From Lobulomyces angularis (Eukaryota > Chytridiomycota > Chytridiomycetes > Lobulomycetales > Lobulomycetaceae): 60,094 nucleotides of DNA. Below, piece after piece: positions 45,501 to 57,136 of this stretch (position 1 is its first letter; each line of letters begins with the position of its first letter). The position numbers and the translations under genes were made by a program. The notes under the pieces are model-generated. The model was not told the DNA's origin, did not search any database, and saw only the letters and a program-made list of their open reading frames with translations. The stretch covers positions 1-60,094 of the forward strand of contig JADHYX010000102.1 in assembly GCA_027604685.1 (NCBI GenBank), written 5' to 3'.

Positions 45501-47781
45501 TAGAAAAAATTTTAGTGGATAAATACGAAATTGATGAAAACTGTTCCTCGGAATTAACTGAGAAAGAAAAACTACATCTAAATTTTTTTTTTCCAGAAAT
45601 TGATGAACTCAGATCAATGTTCAGTGAAGAAATAAATTTAAAGAGTTCATCAATAAATGAAATTCTTTTTCAAAACAGAACAATTTTAAAGAAAAAAGTG
45701 ATAAAAGCTGCATCAGGAAGCTTCAAAAATTCTTTTCAAAAACAAGGAAAGAAATCGAATCAAAGTGAACTAAAGCGATTAAGTTTTGAAACTATTTACG
45801 ATTTTGCAAATACCTCGGAGCATTACACTCCTAGTGCGGGAAGGTTGGTTTACAATCACCGAGATTGTGGTGTTAAGAGGTTAATAAGAATTTTCGATCA
45901 GTAAAAAATCTAACCTTATAATGTTTTTCATCAGAAATTCTTCTGACTTAGAATTTGACTCCTCTTTTGAATCTGGAAATTTGGCACTAGCTATCAAGGT
46001 AACAGCTCGAACTTGAGTATTTTAAAATTAATTTTGAAATAGATTTCTGAATTTAGATACCAGCTAGTTATTAACAGCGATGTTAATACGTCAATGGGAA
46101 AGCATAATCAAGTAAGTTAAATATAATTTTGTGTATTTAAATTATTTTTTTTCTTGTCTTTATAAACTTGAAGTGGTTTTATTTTTCGTGCAAAAATATG
46201 AAGCCTAGAGTCACATACACTTTCACTATCATAAATATGTCAAAATCAAACTCTCAGTTAAACTTTGGTTAGTTAATATTATTTTATTACGCATAGTAGA
46301 ATTATTTCAATGAAGTCTTGATTTTAAATTTTTTTACAAATTAATAATTGAACTTTAAAGGAATGCAGCCAGTGTTTTTTTCCACGTTGCAGAATAGCTG
46401 GATGCGAGTCGGAGAGGAAGTTTATTATTATAAGTAATAAACGATTTAACTTTTTGTTTAATTATCAATCTTTTTTTGGAATTAGAAATCACTATTACAA
46501 AAATCCTCCTAGCGAAAATTTCATAGATTCTGCAGATGAACTCTATTCTAGCTTTACATTTCAGTTTCAGTTTCCAAATTCTGATGATATGTGCTACTTT
46601 GCGTATCATTATCCATATACGTATACAAATCTTCAAGTAAAGAAAAGTCATAAATTCTCTTAACAAAAAAAATTATTATAAATCATTTTTAATTAAGTGT
46701 TTATTGGATAATATATCAAGCAATAACTTCATAACCAGACAATTGCTGTGCGAAACCGTGGGTGGTCACAGGTGCGATTTATTAACTATCACTGCAACTG
46801 ATGTGGAATCGAATTTACGCAAACCATTATCAGAGAGATGCTATATTTATTTATCAGCTAGAGTACATCCAGGTATATATATTCTTAAATTCAGTTCACC
46901 TACACAATTATTCATAGGAGAGTCAAATAGTTCACACATTATGCATGGGATTTTAAACTATTTATCGTCCACCGAGGAGTTGGCTATTTTACTCAGGAAA
47001 CATTGTGTTTTTAAAATCATTCCGATGTTAAATCCAGATGGAGTCATAGTTGGAAATCATCGAACCAGTTTAGCGGGTCTCGATTTAAACAGGCAATGGA
47101 AGTCACCAAAAAAAAATGAAAGTCCAACTATTTTTTGGGCAAAAAATCTAATTGGGCATTTGTGTAATGTGATTGGTAATAAACCACTGGTAAGATTTAT
47201 TGGCAATTTTTTTTGTTAATTTCAATCTCCCCTTCAGCTGTGTTGCGACATTCATGGTCATTCTAGGAAAAAAAATGTTTTTATTTTTGGTAATGACATT
47301 TCCAAAGAAGGAAATTTTGATCATGTAAAAATACAAATTCTCAGTAATTTAATTTGATTTTGTTTTAGATTTTCCCAACAATATTATCCAATATTTGCTC
47401 CAGCTTTGACCTAAACAATTGTCTTTATACCAATGACCCAGCTAAGGAGGGGACGGCAAGAGTTGTTTGGTACAAGGAATTTGGTAAATATGGTTTTTTC
47501 TTAAAAATAATGTTAAAAAATAGTTCAGCTCATTTATGATTTAAAATATGTTTTTTTACTAAGCTTTTTAAATTTATTAGGAATTTCTTCTTCATACACC
47601 CTGGAGTCAAGTTATTGTGGGGCTACAGTAGGGGAGTACAAGGTAAGAAATCAATAGAAAAAATTAGCTCTAAACTATGTTTTAGGGTTTCCAGTATAGA
47701 ATTGAAGACTTGAATCAAATTGGAGTGGAATTCTGTGTTGGGTTGTGGAGTTTTATAGAAAAAACATTGATAAAAATTTAG
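42528..47781 (+). CDS. Cytosolic carboxypeptidase (CCP1/AGTPBP1/Nna1-like, M14)
   Basis: A gene of about 17 exons coding roughly 1,400 residues, from MTENNLQYFSIISS to WSFIEKTLIKI. CCP1-type enzymes trim polyglutamate chains from tubulin and matter for cilia and microtubule stability. The N-terminal third is Ser/Lys-rich; the middle is helical ARM-like (KIYLIEIQKLLKEVFRLL, LIQILLILTTPNITEQ, SIRILIDVS-type segments). The amino-domain of CCPs (ALAIKISEFRYQLVINSD, WFYFSCKNM, YTFTIINM, FAYHYPYTYT) precedes the M14 peptidase. The zinc site is ARVHPGES (HxxE, split by an intron) plus DIHGHSRKKNVFIFG. The active site also shows MLNPDGV, GLDLNRQW and YTLESSYCG with the catalytic Glu. All key residues are present, so it should be active. 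Confidence 0.92.
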
Positions 47782-47874
47782 ATTTAAAAAAACCATATTC
47801 CCATATTTTGAGGTTTTAATATTAAACATGACTAAACTACCATTTTATTTTTTTCACCCAAGATAACAAATCTT

Positions 47875-48189
47875 TTGTCAATAAACTTTATTGTATATAT
47901 AAGTAGCAATTTTGCGAAAAGATTAATATTAACTAAAGGTATATATTTAAAGAAAATATGGTTACTTCTGATGTGGCTAAAAAAATTTTCAACTATATGT
48001 TTAACTTTAAAAGAATCAATTCTATTATCAATTCATTTGAAACGTCATAATATTACACTTGAATATGCTGCTTTAGCAAGATTATCGCATTTAAAAAGAC
48101 CTTACTTTATTGAAGCTCAACCTGAATCATTACAGAAACAACATCTTTCAAAAGAACTAAAAAAATTGCAGAAAAGTAGAGTAAAATAA
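47875..48189 (+). CDS. Uncertain short ORF, basic C-terminus
   Basis: An open frame without an ATG near its start, ending RPYFIEAQPESLQKQ...KLQKSRVK. The C-terminal about 35 residues look protein-like. Another frame of the same stretch (MVTSDVAKKIFNYMF) also looks plausible. This suggests a small gene with introns I could not resolve. It lies just after the carboxypeptidase stop. No family is recognised. Confidence 0.25.
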   Translation: MSINFIVYISSNFAKRLILTKGIYLKKIWLLLMWLKKFSTICLTLKESILLSIHLKRHNITLEYAALARLSHLKRPYFIEAQPESLQKQHLSKELKKLQKSRVK

Positions 48190-48804
48190 TACTACTATGT
48201 TACAATAAACATCATCGTTACATCTAAAGTAGAGCAACAATTTCAATTTTTTTTAAGATGATATTTATAGAAGCGTTGCTCTAACTGACTTCGTTATGAT
48301 AATTGAACAATACAAACAATAAAATTGGAAACAATTTGTGATTAATACAAACACTTAGGAATTCCAAAAGATAAAGCATTATTGCTAAATCAGTATTGAA
48401 ATTAATTAAAAGCTATAAAAATTATTAACATCAACAATATTGGAAAAGCGTCATTCCCATTCAGCCAAATATGAGGATTCGAACCATGTTATTATACGAA
48501 TTACTTTACCAAATTAAGAATAATTTATTACTGTTATAACTTTATGAACTTAAAAGGATTTATTGCTGCTCCCAAGTGTCCGCTTCTATTGAACCTGCTA
48601 AGATATAAATTACATATATTAACACTGGATTTAAAAACAAATCAATCAGTCAAGCCATTGACATTCCTAAAGTTATTTTTTTCTTTTTGAGTTTTAGCGG
48701 TAAAAATTGGTACTAAGACACAAAATCTAAAAAAAAAAAGAAAATTTTGTTTACCTACATTTTTCTTCACCTCATAGCTGCATTCAGCATTCATATTTAA
48801 AACT
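48190..48804. other. Intergenic
   Basis: About 615 bp of AT-rich sequence. A B-box-like string near 48473-48483 on the minus strand was examined as a tRNA and rejected. Nothing else was recognised. Confidence 0.4.
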
Positions 48805-50413
48805 ATGAACATAAAGTTGCTTTATCTCCTCATTACTTCTTACTTCCTATTAATGGTTTATGGCGAAATTTCCCCAAACTTGATAGCAAATGGTGATGCA
48901 GAAGCAGGTATAAAAAGGACATCTATAAGAAGTTTTAACTTCCGTTAAACATGTTCTTTACAGGTGATTATGCTTGGAATTGGAACAATGCCAGTGGAAG
49001 TCAGGTTTTAAATAATGTATTATAGCTCATTTTTATAATTTCTTGCTACTAAAACGTTAGCTTCAAGTTGCTTCATACTCATCAATTAATATAACGCGAG
49101 GCATATTGTTAAACCAAAAACATATATTAGCATTAGGACAAAGGTACAGAAATTTCAAGTGTTTGATGTTAACAATAAATTTCTCTTATAGTTGTTTTCA
49201 AGCATCATCTTCCATCAGTGATGCTCCTGTAAAAAGAATATTTTCCGCTACGCAAACCATTTTGTTACCTGAATACGCTAGGAATTCAACTTTGCTGGGT
49301 TTGACTAACTTCAAATTTTCGGCCAGCTTTATTAGATATTTTTCTACAAAAGATTACGTTACAATAAATCTGAGTTTTACTGATATTAATAATAAAAAAC
49401 TTAATTTTAATAGTCAAGATGCTCTTAGTTTGGTTTATAAGAACGATGTTGGTGATATACTAGGTGGAAACATCAAACCATTTTGGGGTAATATATGTTT
49501 TTCTCAATTCTTAAATTAAATTTGAATAGGAAACAGCAGTGCACATGCCTATTTTTTTTCAGAAGTTTCAAATGGCACTGTTCCAATAAACTCGATAAAT
49601 ATAGTGATTGATATGATTTTTTACTTGGCAGGTAATTGATTTTTATTTAATATTTCTAAAAATATTATGAATCACTAAAACAAAATATAACTAAAGACGA
49701 TGAAGAATCGTTAGTTTCAAAAGCTTTTGTAGACAATTTAGCCTTAACTTTGTTTTACCTTAGAAATAAACCCCCATCATTTGAAATACTGGAACCTGAA
49801 ACGATTCAAGCTATCACACCTACAGGATACATAGGTATATTTGTGGGTGGATTGGGGTTGTTTCTACTTTTCATTGTCGTTCCCTTATTCACCTGCTTTA
49901 AAAAACAAGCTAGTCCAATTCTCAAAAGATTTACATTGAAAAGAAGAAATAGTAAGGTTACGTTGTTCAAAAAATCAATAAACAGATTTTCAGCATTGTA
50001 TACATTTTCAAGAAATAAGCAGGGAAGTAATAGACCCTATAGTTTTCCTCAGAGCTCCCCAGTTCCTGTTCGTCAATCAAATCAATTTCTTCCAAAATTG
50101 GTGGAAAATCATATTGCAGAAGAACAAGCTACCACCCCTGTAAAGCGATTTCCCAATTTAAATCAATCATTTAACCCGTTCGCTATGAGTATTAGGCAGC
50201 AGCATCAATCTCAACAAGCAGTTAATCACATTCCAATAAGACAATCGAACTTGCGAAACGGTTTTATATCTGATGAAGATTTTCAATACTCTGCGGATGC
50301 CACTCCATATGGTAAAATACAGCGCTTTTTTTTATTGTTAATTTTTTTATACTTTAGAGGAGCATAGCATTGATTTAGGAAGCGAATCACTTCAATCACC
50401 TCAACTACAGTAG
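48805..50413 (+). CDS. Single-pass type I membrane protein with secreted ectodomain
   Basis: About seven exons from 48805 to the stop at 50411-50413. The first residues MNIKLLYLLITSYFLLMVYG are a signal peptide. The ectodomain starts NLIANGDAEAGDYAWNWNN, a pattern common at the start of beta-sandwich, carbohydrate-binding-like domains. It goes on to strands such as FSASFIRYFSTKDYVTINL and SINIVIDMIFYLAG. A single transmembrane helix (GYIGIFVGGLGLFLLFIVVP) leads to a basic, Ser/Gln/Pro-rich cytosolic tail (NRFSALYTFSRNKQG, PVRQSNQFLP, EEHSIDLGSESLQSP). Role unknown; a cell-surface receptor or adhesin is an inference from topology. The first intron follows the GDAEA segment. Confidence 0.7.
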
Positions 50414-50889
50414 CAACTTAAAAAAAAATTAATCACTTAATTTCAAACCTTATTATCATTATTCTTAATTCTCATTTATTTTTTATTAATAACGCATTCA
50501 TTTTCTTCTTTTTGCTATTAAACAACGGTACATTTAAAAATAACTATAAAATTTTATGCTGTTTAATATTGTATTATGCTTCAATATTAAGAATCTTCAT
50601 ATAATAAATTATTCCCTGATTGGTTTTGATAAAATCCCTTTTTTGATTCATAACCAATTATGTTAAATGAATGAAGAAAAAAATTAAAAGGTCCAGGACT
50701 AGATATTAACTTAGCATTTCCCTATGAAAGGGAATCGCAACATAAAAAATATTTATCTTATGATATTTAAAGATTCCATAAATATGAAAGCTTACATACG
50801 CCTACTGCAGTATTTCCGCCTTCAGGAGTCAACTGTATGGCCGCAATTTCGAGCCAAGTAACGTTAATGAAGTTGCTACTAATGAATTT

Positions 50890-52032
50890 GGAGGTTCACA
50901 CCAGAGTTATATTCTCACATTTTAAGAAAAAGACAGTCATCATATAACACATCTTCATGGGTATCACCATCGAAAAAAGTTTTGCCAATGGGGGAAGAAA
51001 TTTTGTAAAAAGGTTTATTAAAAAAAAATTACAATTATTTAGGTAGCAGCAGATTGTACATATACTGCAGGAAAACTTAAACTTGCTTTAAAAAATATTA
51101 AAAGCAAATGGTATCAAGTCTCTGGAGTATATGAATCTAATTTTAATATACAATTAGCAATTATTGAGTTGAAAATTATGCAATCTTGTGGTGATGGAGA
51201 AGATGGTAAAAAATTACTGTGGAACCTTCTTTGTTCTGCTGGTTTTACAATAAATCAAAACTTATCAGCATTTAGTAGCTGGAGACTACTTGTGCCAGTT
51301 GGACTTGCACCAGCAGAAATTTAATTTACAATGCCAATCCCTGAGTACCAGTGGATTCAAAACTGTTGGCCCTTGTCCTGGTCAAGATGATGCAGTATAA
51401 AAATTTTATAATTAACGTTTGGTAACATTTTTGTAGCTCCCTACTTTGTGCGACTTCGAAAGGTGTGTGTCTAATGGTAAATGGAAACTTCATTGATGGT
51501 TATTTCCGAAAAAAAAATTCGATTTTTATTTTTATAGGAACTCCATGTAGCGGTGGGGAGAGTTTGCAAGAATGGTACTTGTATCGGGGGAAATATTATT
51601 GACCAAAGTATGGATTATTTTAAAACCTAACCAACATAGCTTATCCAATTGCAATTGCCGTTGGTTGGTGGCACTTGCGATAATCTGGAGTATTTTACGA
51701 AGTTTGTTTGGCTGGTTAAAAAATTGTACCCGAAGATCTTCCACTGCATCAAGAGGCAGAACAGTAAATAATCGTCAGAGTAACCAACCCCTTGGAAGAA
51801 ACAATAGTGTTGCGAACTGGACTGACCCATCTGTAAGTGAATTACTTCTCTGTTGTTTTAAACTTCATTCATTATGGTAATACAATGGTTTTTCCAGTGA
51901 ACCACCAGCTGATATTTATATCAATTCGATTCAGTGCAGACGCAGTATCAGCAACCGCAAAATTCCCCTAACCATATCCTCTCAATTATATTTTTCATTT
52001 TTCATTTCACAAACTGTAATTATATTTAAATA
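50890..52032 (+). pseudogene. Fungal-type ADAM (M12B) metalloprotease relic
   Basis: Pieces in more than one frame match fungal ADAMs in order. SWVSPSKKVLPMG, then after an intron VAADCTYTAGKLKLALKNIK and YQVSGVYESNFNIQLAI (start of the protease domain), LLWNLLCSAG and LSAFSSWR. Then comes a cysteine-rich part (LQCQSLSTSGFKTVGPCPGQ, NGTPCSGG, VCKNGTCIGGN), NIAYPIAIAVG and a membrane-type segment WLVALAIIWSILRSLFGWL with a basic tail. The catalytic HExxHN zinc motif is missing: sequence jumps from the SSWR region to the Cys-rich region. Frame changes after CSGG and around the membrane segment are not in homopolymers, and stops intervene. It is therefore most likely a decayed, internally deleted gene. 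The 5' limit is uncertain. Confidence 0.65.
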
Positions 52033-53087
52033 AATTTCGTTTCAATTTAGAATTTGAGTAAGAAAAAAATGTTTTGCAGCTGAATAATGCAACTAATATA
52101 GTTATGAACTTTATTTACACTAAAAAATAAAATAATTTAAGGTTGTGATTAATAAAAAGCGAATATTTTCAACTGATTTAGCATCAGAATAGTAGTGTAT
52201 GGAATGGATGGAGGTAGGTTGGAGCGACCAATGTAGGATCCATTATCATTAACTTTGATGAGGTATATATTTAAAATTGGATATAATTTAAAATGAATAG
52301 GAATTAAAAACAAATTTACCAGACCGCCATATTTTAGATCCACCTGCAACAAGGTGAAGAACTGGGAGGATTTAAATTAGGATCGACAATTGTTCTATTC
52401 TTTGAAGCCCCACAGAATACTTTTAAATTTGATATTGTACTTGGCGAGCATGTAAAAATGTATTATATTTATTAATTGTTATTGGTTTTTCGTATATTTT
52501 GTTTTACTTGACCTTTTTTGAGCATTAATATTTAAAATATTAGATTGATTTTAACATACACATAATTCCAGATCCTAAAATAAAAATTGAACAGATTTCA
52601 AACATAACTTAACGGTATTTATACTAAATTAGTTTTACAACTACGAAGATATTAAAATTCAGTTATGGTTGGAACTTACGCAGAGGACGAAAGTAATTAA
52701 AATTGAGCTTCGATTTCACTTTATAAATCTAGTATTTCCGCGAAGAGGGTTATTTTGTTATTTTCATCCCTGATTTTTTTTGCGAGTTAAAAAAAAAAGT
52801 AAAAAAGTAAAAAAAATTTAAATTGATGTACATAAAGCAAATAAAATTACCTAAAAATAATTAAAAATCAACAATGAAATATAAAATAATAACATCTCTA
52901 TTTGCAAACTCAACTTGATTGAAAAACGTATTTTCACATTTGGTTACTGCAAAATAGAAATGTTATTATTGAAGACTATCCCCGAATAAAAAAAGCAATG
53001 AAAATTATTAAAAGAAAATGTTTTGAATTACTTACTCTAATGAAGGTAATGGATTTCATCTAGGTTTTTTTTTTAATAGTTTTTTAG
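52033..53087. other. Intergenic, gene-poor AT-rich stretch
   Basis: About 1 kb between two relics, with no supportable coding frame. With the flanking pseudogenes it forms a decayed island of about 3 kb. Confidence 0.4.
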
Positions 53088-53280
53088 ATGCTACTACAAC
53101 CAAAAACACCAAAAACATTGATTTCTGTAAAAATAGATTTCATTAGGAATATGGACAACCTTCCGCAAACCAATTTAAAGATCAATTACTACTTTTTACC
53201 AACAAGAAATTTTTTATTTTTATGTTATTTAAAATTTATGTTTTGGAGACTATGTCAAAAGAAAGCACCTGTCAACCTTT

Positions 53281-53640
53281 TTGGGAACCATTTATAAAAC
53301 TTTATCTTCAAACTTAATGTTTCCATTGGAAAATTCAGAGAGTCTTTTAGTCCAAAAACAAATTGAAGTTAGTAACATGCTGTCAATTAAAGAAATAACT
53401 CTCCCTGAAAAAAATCAACCTGTAGTTCCTTTTACTTTTGTACAACAAAAACTTGTTCAACTTGTGGAAAGCTAAACGATCCAAAAATTTCGAAGAACTA
53501 TTTTTGTAGTCAATGTAACAAAACGGTTGGAAGAGATGAAGACGCGGCAAAATGCATTTTAATGAAAGGTTTAATTTTAAATAAACTTTTTGTTGAGATG
53601 GAAAAAAAAAATAACTAGGTGAAACAACACCGTCTACACT
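53281..53640 (+). pseudogene. TnpB/Fanzor-like C-terminal zinc-ribbon relic
   Basis: At 53451-53573 one frame reads KTCSTCGKLNDPK, then FCSQCNKTVGRDEDAAKCIL: two CxxC knuckles followed by GRDxDAA. This is the pattern of the zinc ribbon and RuvC-III aspartate of TnpB/Fanzor nucleases (typical form CPxCGxxxDRDxNAARNI). The preceding PVVPFTFVQQ matches the strand before the first CxxC but is in a shifted frame. The upstream stretch from 53281 is partly open (GTIYKTLSSNLMFPLE). No RuvC-I or RuvC-II motif is seen in the kilobase before it, so it is a truncated copy. Confidence 0.5.
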
Positions 53641-53881
53641 CAATGGCGGCTAAAGAACTTAATATAACTGTGGATAAAATTAACTTTTGTTAGCTTTTTC
53701 TTCTTTAGTTTTTTTTAAAAGTTAAAGTTTTATTAAAATTTGTAAAGTTATATAATAGTTTATTGAGCGGTGATGAAAATAAATGAGATTTCAAATTAAA
53801 AAACGTCAAAAATAAACCTCAAATTTTTTAACAAGACCACAATTACAAAGTACTAGCAATAGTACAATTAAATAAAATAAA

Positions 53882-56433
53882 CTAAAATTCTTTAAATATT
53901 TCATTAATTTCCTGGTTAACCATCTGTTCACCTACTGGAGTCACAATATTTTGAGAATCCTTATTAGTTACGGTATCTAAGTCATCTGCTACTAATATCG
54001 GCAATATTGAATTTTGTACTGCAATATCGTTCACTTTTAGTGACAGATGCTGGTTAACTGGTATGCTTGTGGAACTATTATTTTTGGTAAATGATTTTAC
54101 AGTACTCTTCTTTTCCAAATTTTTCCATTTATTTCTTAAAGCTTTTGGATCAAATATTTCCTCAGATTTCTCTTCACTGTCAACAGATACGGAATTTTTT
54201 GCCATATCTGCATCTAAAAAAATATTTTGCTTTAAAAAATAAGCTCATTAATAGAAACCTGGGCTATAGCTAGCCTGCTTCTTCAACTTCCACTCGTCTA
54301 TAAATTTAGGTTGCTCTTTCTGGTCTTGCTGCTGTGACAAAAACGTATTTTCACTGATATTCAAATCTGGTTCTTCTCTAGTAGCAAGGAGCTCTGATTC
54401 TCTTGACTTTTCTTCTTCTAACAACAAAGCATAATTGTTAATAAAAAGATTTATTTTTTATTTACCAAGTTTTTGCTGTTTTTGAAGCTGTTTAATCCTA
54501 AGTTGTTCCAAAAATCCGATAGGTTCATTTGCTACTTTTGTAGGACTTATCGGCGCTTCTACCGATATTTTTTTCTTTTCTTCCTTTGGAATATCTGTTT
54601 GCTCCTGTGCAGAAACTTTTTTCAGGCTGCTTATACCACCTGAGCCACGAATAGCTGATAACAAATCAGAATTTCCCGATTTGGATGGTGCAGGTGTTGA
54701 AAATTGATTAAGTGAAGTTTGTGCTCTAGAAGCTTCTGGTCCTTGCAATGATGGAGGAGGAGGAGGTGGTGGTGGTCCTAAATTTTAAAAAAAAGAACAT
54801 TATTTTGTATTCTAATTATTGTCTAAAACTAAGAACCTCCAACTTTAGGCGAGGGTGGTATTACTACCAATAAAATTTTCGATTAAATAGCTCTTCAGAA
54901 ACAGAAAGATTTTTTTTTTTTTGCATACTTGTTTTTTTCATAGCGGTTGCAGGAGAACTTGATTTTGCAGTATCCAAGGTACTTAGAGGAGGCGGAGGAG
55001 GTGGTGGCAGTGGTGCAACATTTGCTGGACTATATAAAGTAATGTTAACATGATTTGTTTAAAGTTTATTTACAAATTTGGAGAGGATCCTACCAAAGGG
55101 GGTGCTGGAACATAGAGGATCAAAAAATGAAAAAAATTATATATTATTACCTGATTTCATTCCAGTAAATGGGGGAGGAGGGGGTGGTGGTGGTGGAAGT
55201 GTAGCTGTAAAAATTTAATTTTTGTGAACAAAAAAGATAAATTAGCACCATGATTAAGTTCGACTGGAGCTGATTTCATTCCAGTATTATCTTTTTCAGT
55301 GGTTTTTGGTATTAGCACAGTTGGTAACTTTTTGGCTTTTTAAGAAAAATAAATATAAGCAGTTTTTTTTGCAACTCACAACTATGCTTAAAAACATTAA
55401 ATATGCCATTATTAGAATTGTTTTCTTTCACACAACTTTGCTGCTCTTGAATATCATTATTATATACTATTATTTCACAACAAGCAAGTTTAGACCTTGT
55501 AAACCGAATGTGTAGTTACCTTTATTTTTAGCTCCAAAAATATTAAATTTTCCGGTCTTAACACTACTTGTTGTATTATTAGTTGCAGATATTACATTAG
55601 CAACTCCGGGAAGAGAATTGTGATTACTACCGCCATCAACAGTATTTAAATTTATCGATGGTTCACCAATAAATTGAAGATCTTCATTTTTAAAGCTTGA
55701 ACTGGAATTGGTCAATGTACTATTTGGTTGGTCAGTGGGTTGATGATGCCTTACGGACGAATTGGCAGATTGAGTATTTAGACTCTGTTTTTTTTGTTTG
55801 GATATATAAGGGTTCACGACTTCTTTTTGTTCTTTTGGTTGATGCCCTTTTCTTTCTTGTATGGAAAAATCAATTTTCAGAGGAATTGCAGTTTGCTTTC
55901 CATAATTTTCCTCTATAACTTCAGCATCTTAAAAATTTACTGTTATATTAATCATTTAAGACAGACAAGGCATACAAACCTAAAATTCTTATGGGATTGT
56001 AGTTTACACTTTCATTGTTTTTTCCAGTATCCACATCTTGCGAATAAAATTGGTTAATATTGTTTGAATCAATGGCATGCTTAAAATTCTAATCATTGTT
56101 TTTTTGTTCATTTGTTAAATTTTAACAAAATTGTTTATCATTTACCAAATCGAGTCGCTCAATTTCACACTTCAAAAGGTTGCATTCATTAAACTGCACT
56201 TCAAAACAGTTATTTAATGCTTTCATACTAGAATTAAATTCTTCCTTTATCGAATTTAGATTTTTTAAAGTTTCACGTTGCAAAAAATTTAATTTTTCAT
56301 TAAACTTAATTTGTGAATTCAAATAATTTTCTTTAGGTTTTAAATAATTTTCTTTGAAATTTTCATGGTTTTCTTTTAATATGTTGGAAACACCTTGAAA
56401 GGAACTTAAAACTCTTTGGAAATCTTCTTCCAT
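53882..56433 (-). CDS. Polyproline/WH2 actin regulator
   Basis: Multi-exon minus-strand gene from MEEDFQRVLSSFQGV at 56433 to EINEIFKEF at 53882. An N-terminal coiled coil of about 100 residues (FNEKLNFLQRETLKNLNSIK) comes first. A Ser/Asn-rich middle follows, then three polyproline stretches, each with seven or eight prolines and each on its own exon (coded near 55165-55200, 54985-55015, 54750-54775). Then comes a WH2-type motif SDLLSAIRGSGGISSLKKVS that would bind monomeric actin. The tail is charged (EPIGFLEQLRIKQLQKQQK). The order coiled coil - polyPro - WH2 is that of WASP/WAVE-complex-related or verprolin-like proteins; the coiled coil loosely recalls Abi. No WH1 domain or C-terminal acidic VCA end is seen, so I do not name it. 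Confidence 0.7.
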
Positions 56434-57136
56434 ATAAAATTTTCTATTAAATACCTTTTCTTTTTATATTTTTCAAAAAGTTTAACTTAAAATATTTTAA
56501 GATTATTTAATTTTTTTTTTTAGTAGAACGGTGAGATATATTTCAGATATGTTGAGATCTTTTATTGTTATTTCGTTGCTGAGTTTTAATTTGAAAAAAA
56601 GGACACAGAAGGTTATTTAATATTAATTACACTTGAATTTGAACATAGAACAAAAAAGAGGATGCTTAACAACTCCGTATAATATAAGTAGGTGGGATGA
56701 TATTAAGTCATATTAGAAATTACACAACAAAGTTACTGAATTTTGATGGAAAGCGTCATTACGTTTGAATACTTTTGTGAAGTCTCTTCACCACAGCGAA
56801 CTCTCAACTCCATATGTCTTCCTATAGTGTAACTGTTTTTTAATTGACATTTTTCTTTGTTTAAATATTTACTGTAGACGAGCATTTAGTTGTTTAAACC
56901 AATACTATTAATATTAAATTGCTAGGAATTAATAATTTTTTCTTTTTTCTTTATGCAGGAATTAATACTTTTTTACAAGGATGAAATTTGGTCAAGGATG
57001 AAATTTGGTCCAAAATGAAATTTGGTCCAAAATGGAATTTGGTAAAATCGCTTTATACAGTTAATGTATTTAATTTCTATGAACTAGATATAAAAACTCA
57101 AAATAGTTGTTTTATTGGTTAAAAAATAAATTTGGT
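56434..57136. other. Intergenic with short tandem repeat
   Basis: About 700 bp between two minus-strand genes. It contains the four-copy repeat listed separately and otherwise AT-rich sequence without a frame. Confidence 0.45.
56979..57044 (+). repeat. Four-copy 17-bp tandem repeat
   Basis: Successive units AAATTTGGTCAAGGATG, AAATTTGGTCCAAAATG (twice) and a degenerate GAATTTGGTAAAATCG stand head to tail. It is non-coding, in the spacer downstream of the RhoGAP gene. Confidence 0.85.

Noticed and set aside
48455..48545. t RNA-like B-box (GGTTCGAATCC on the minus strand)
   Set aside because: The T-loop string is present, but the T-stem mispairs, the distance to the only D-arm-like segment is too short and no acceptor-stem partner exists.
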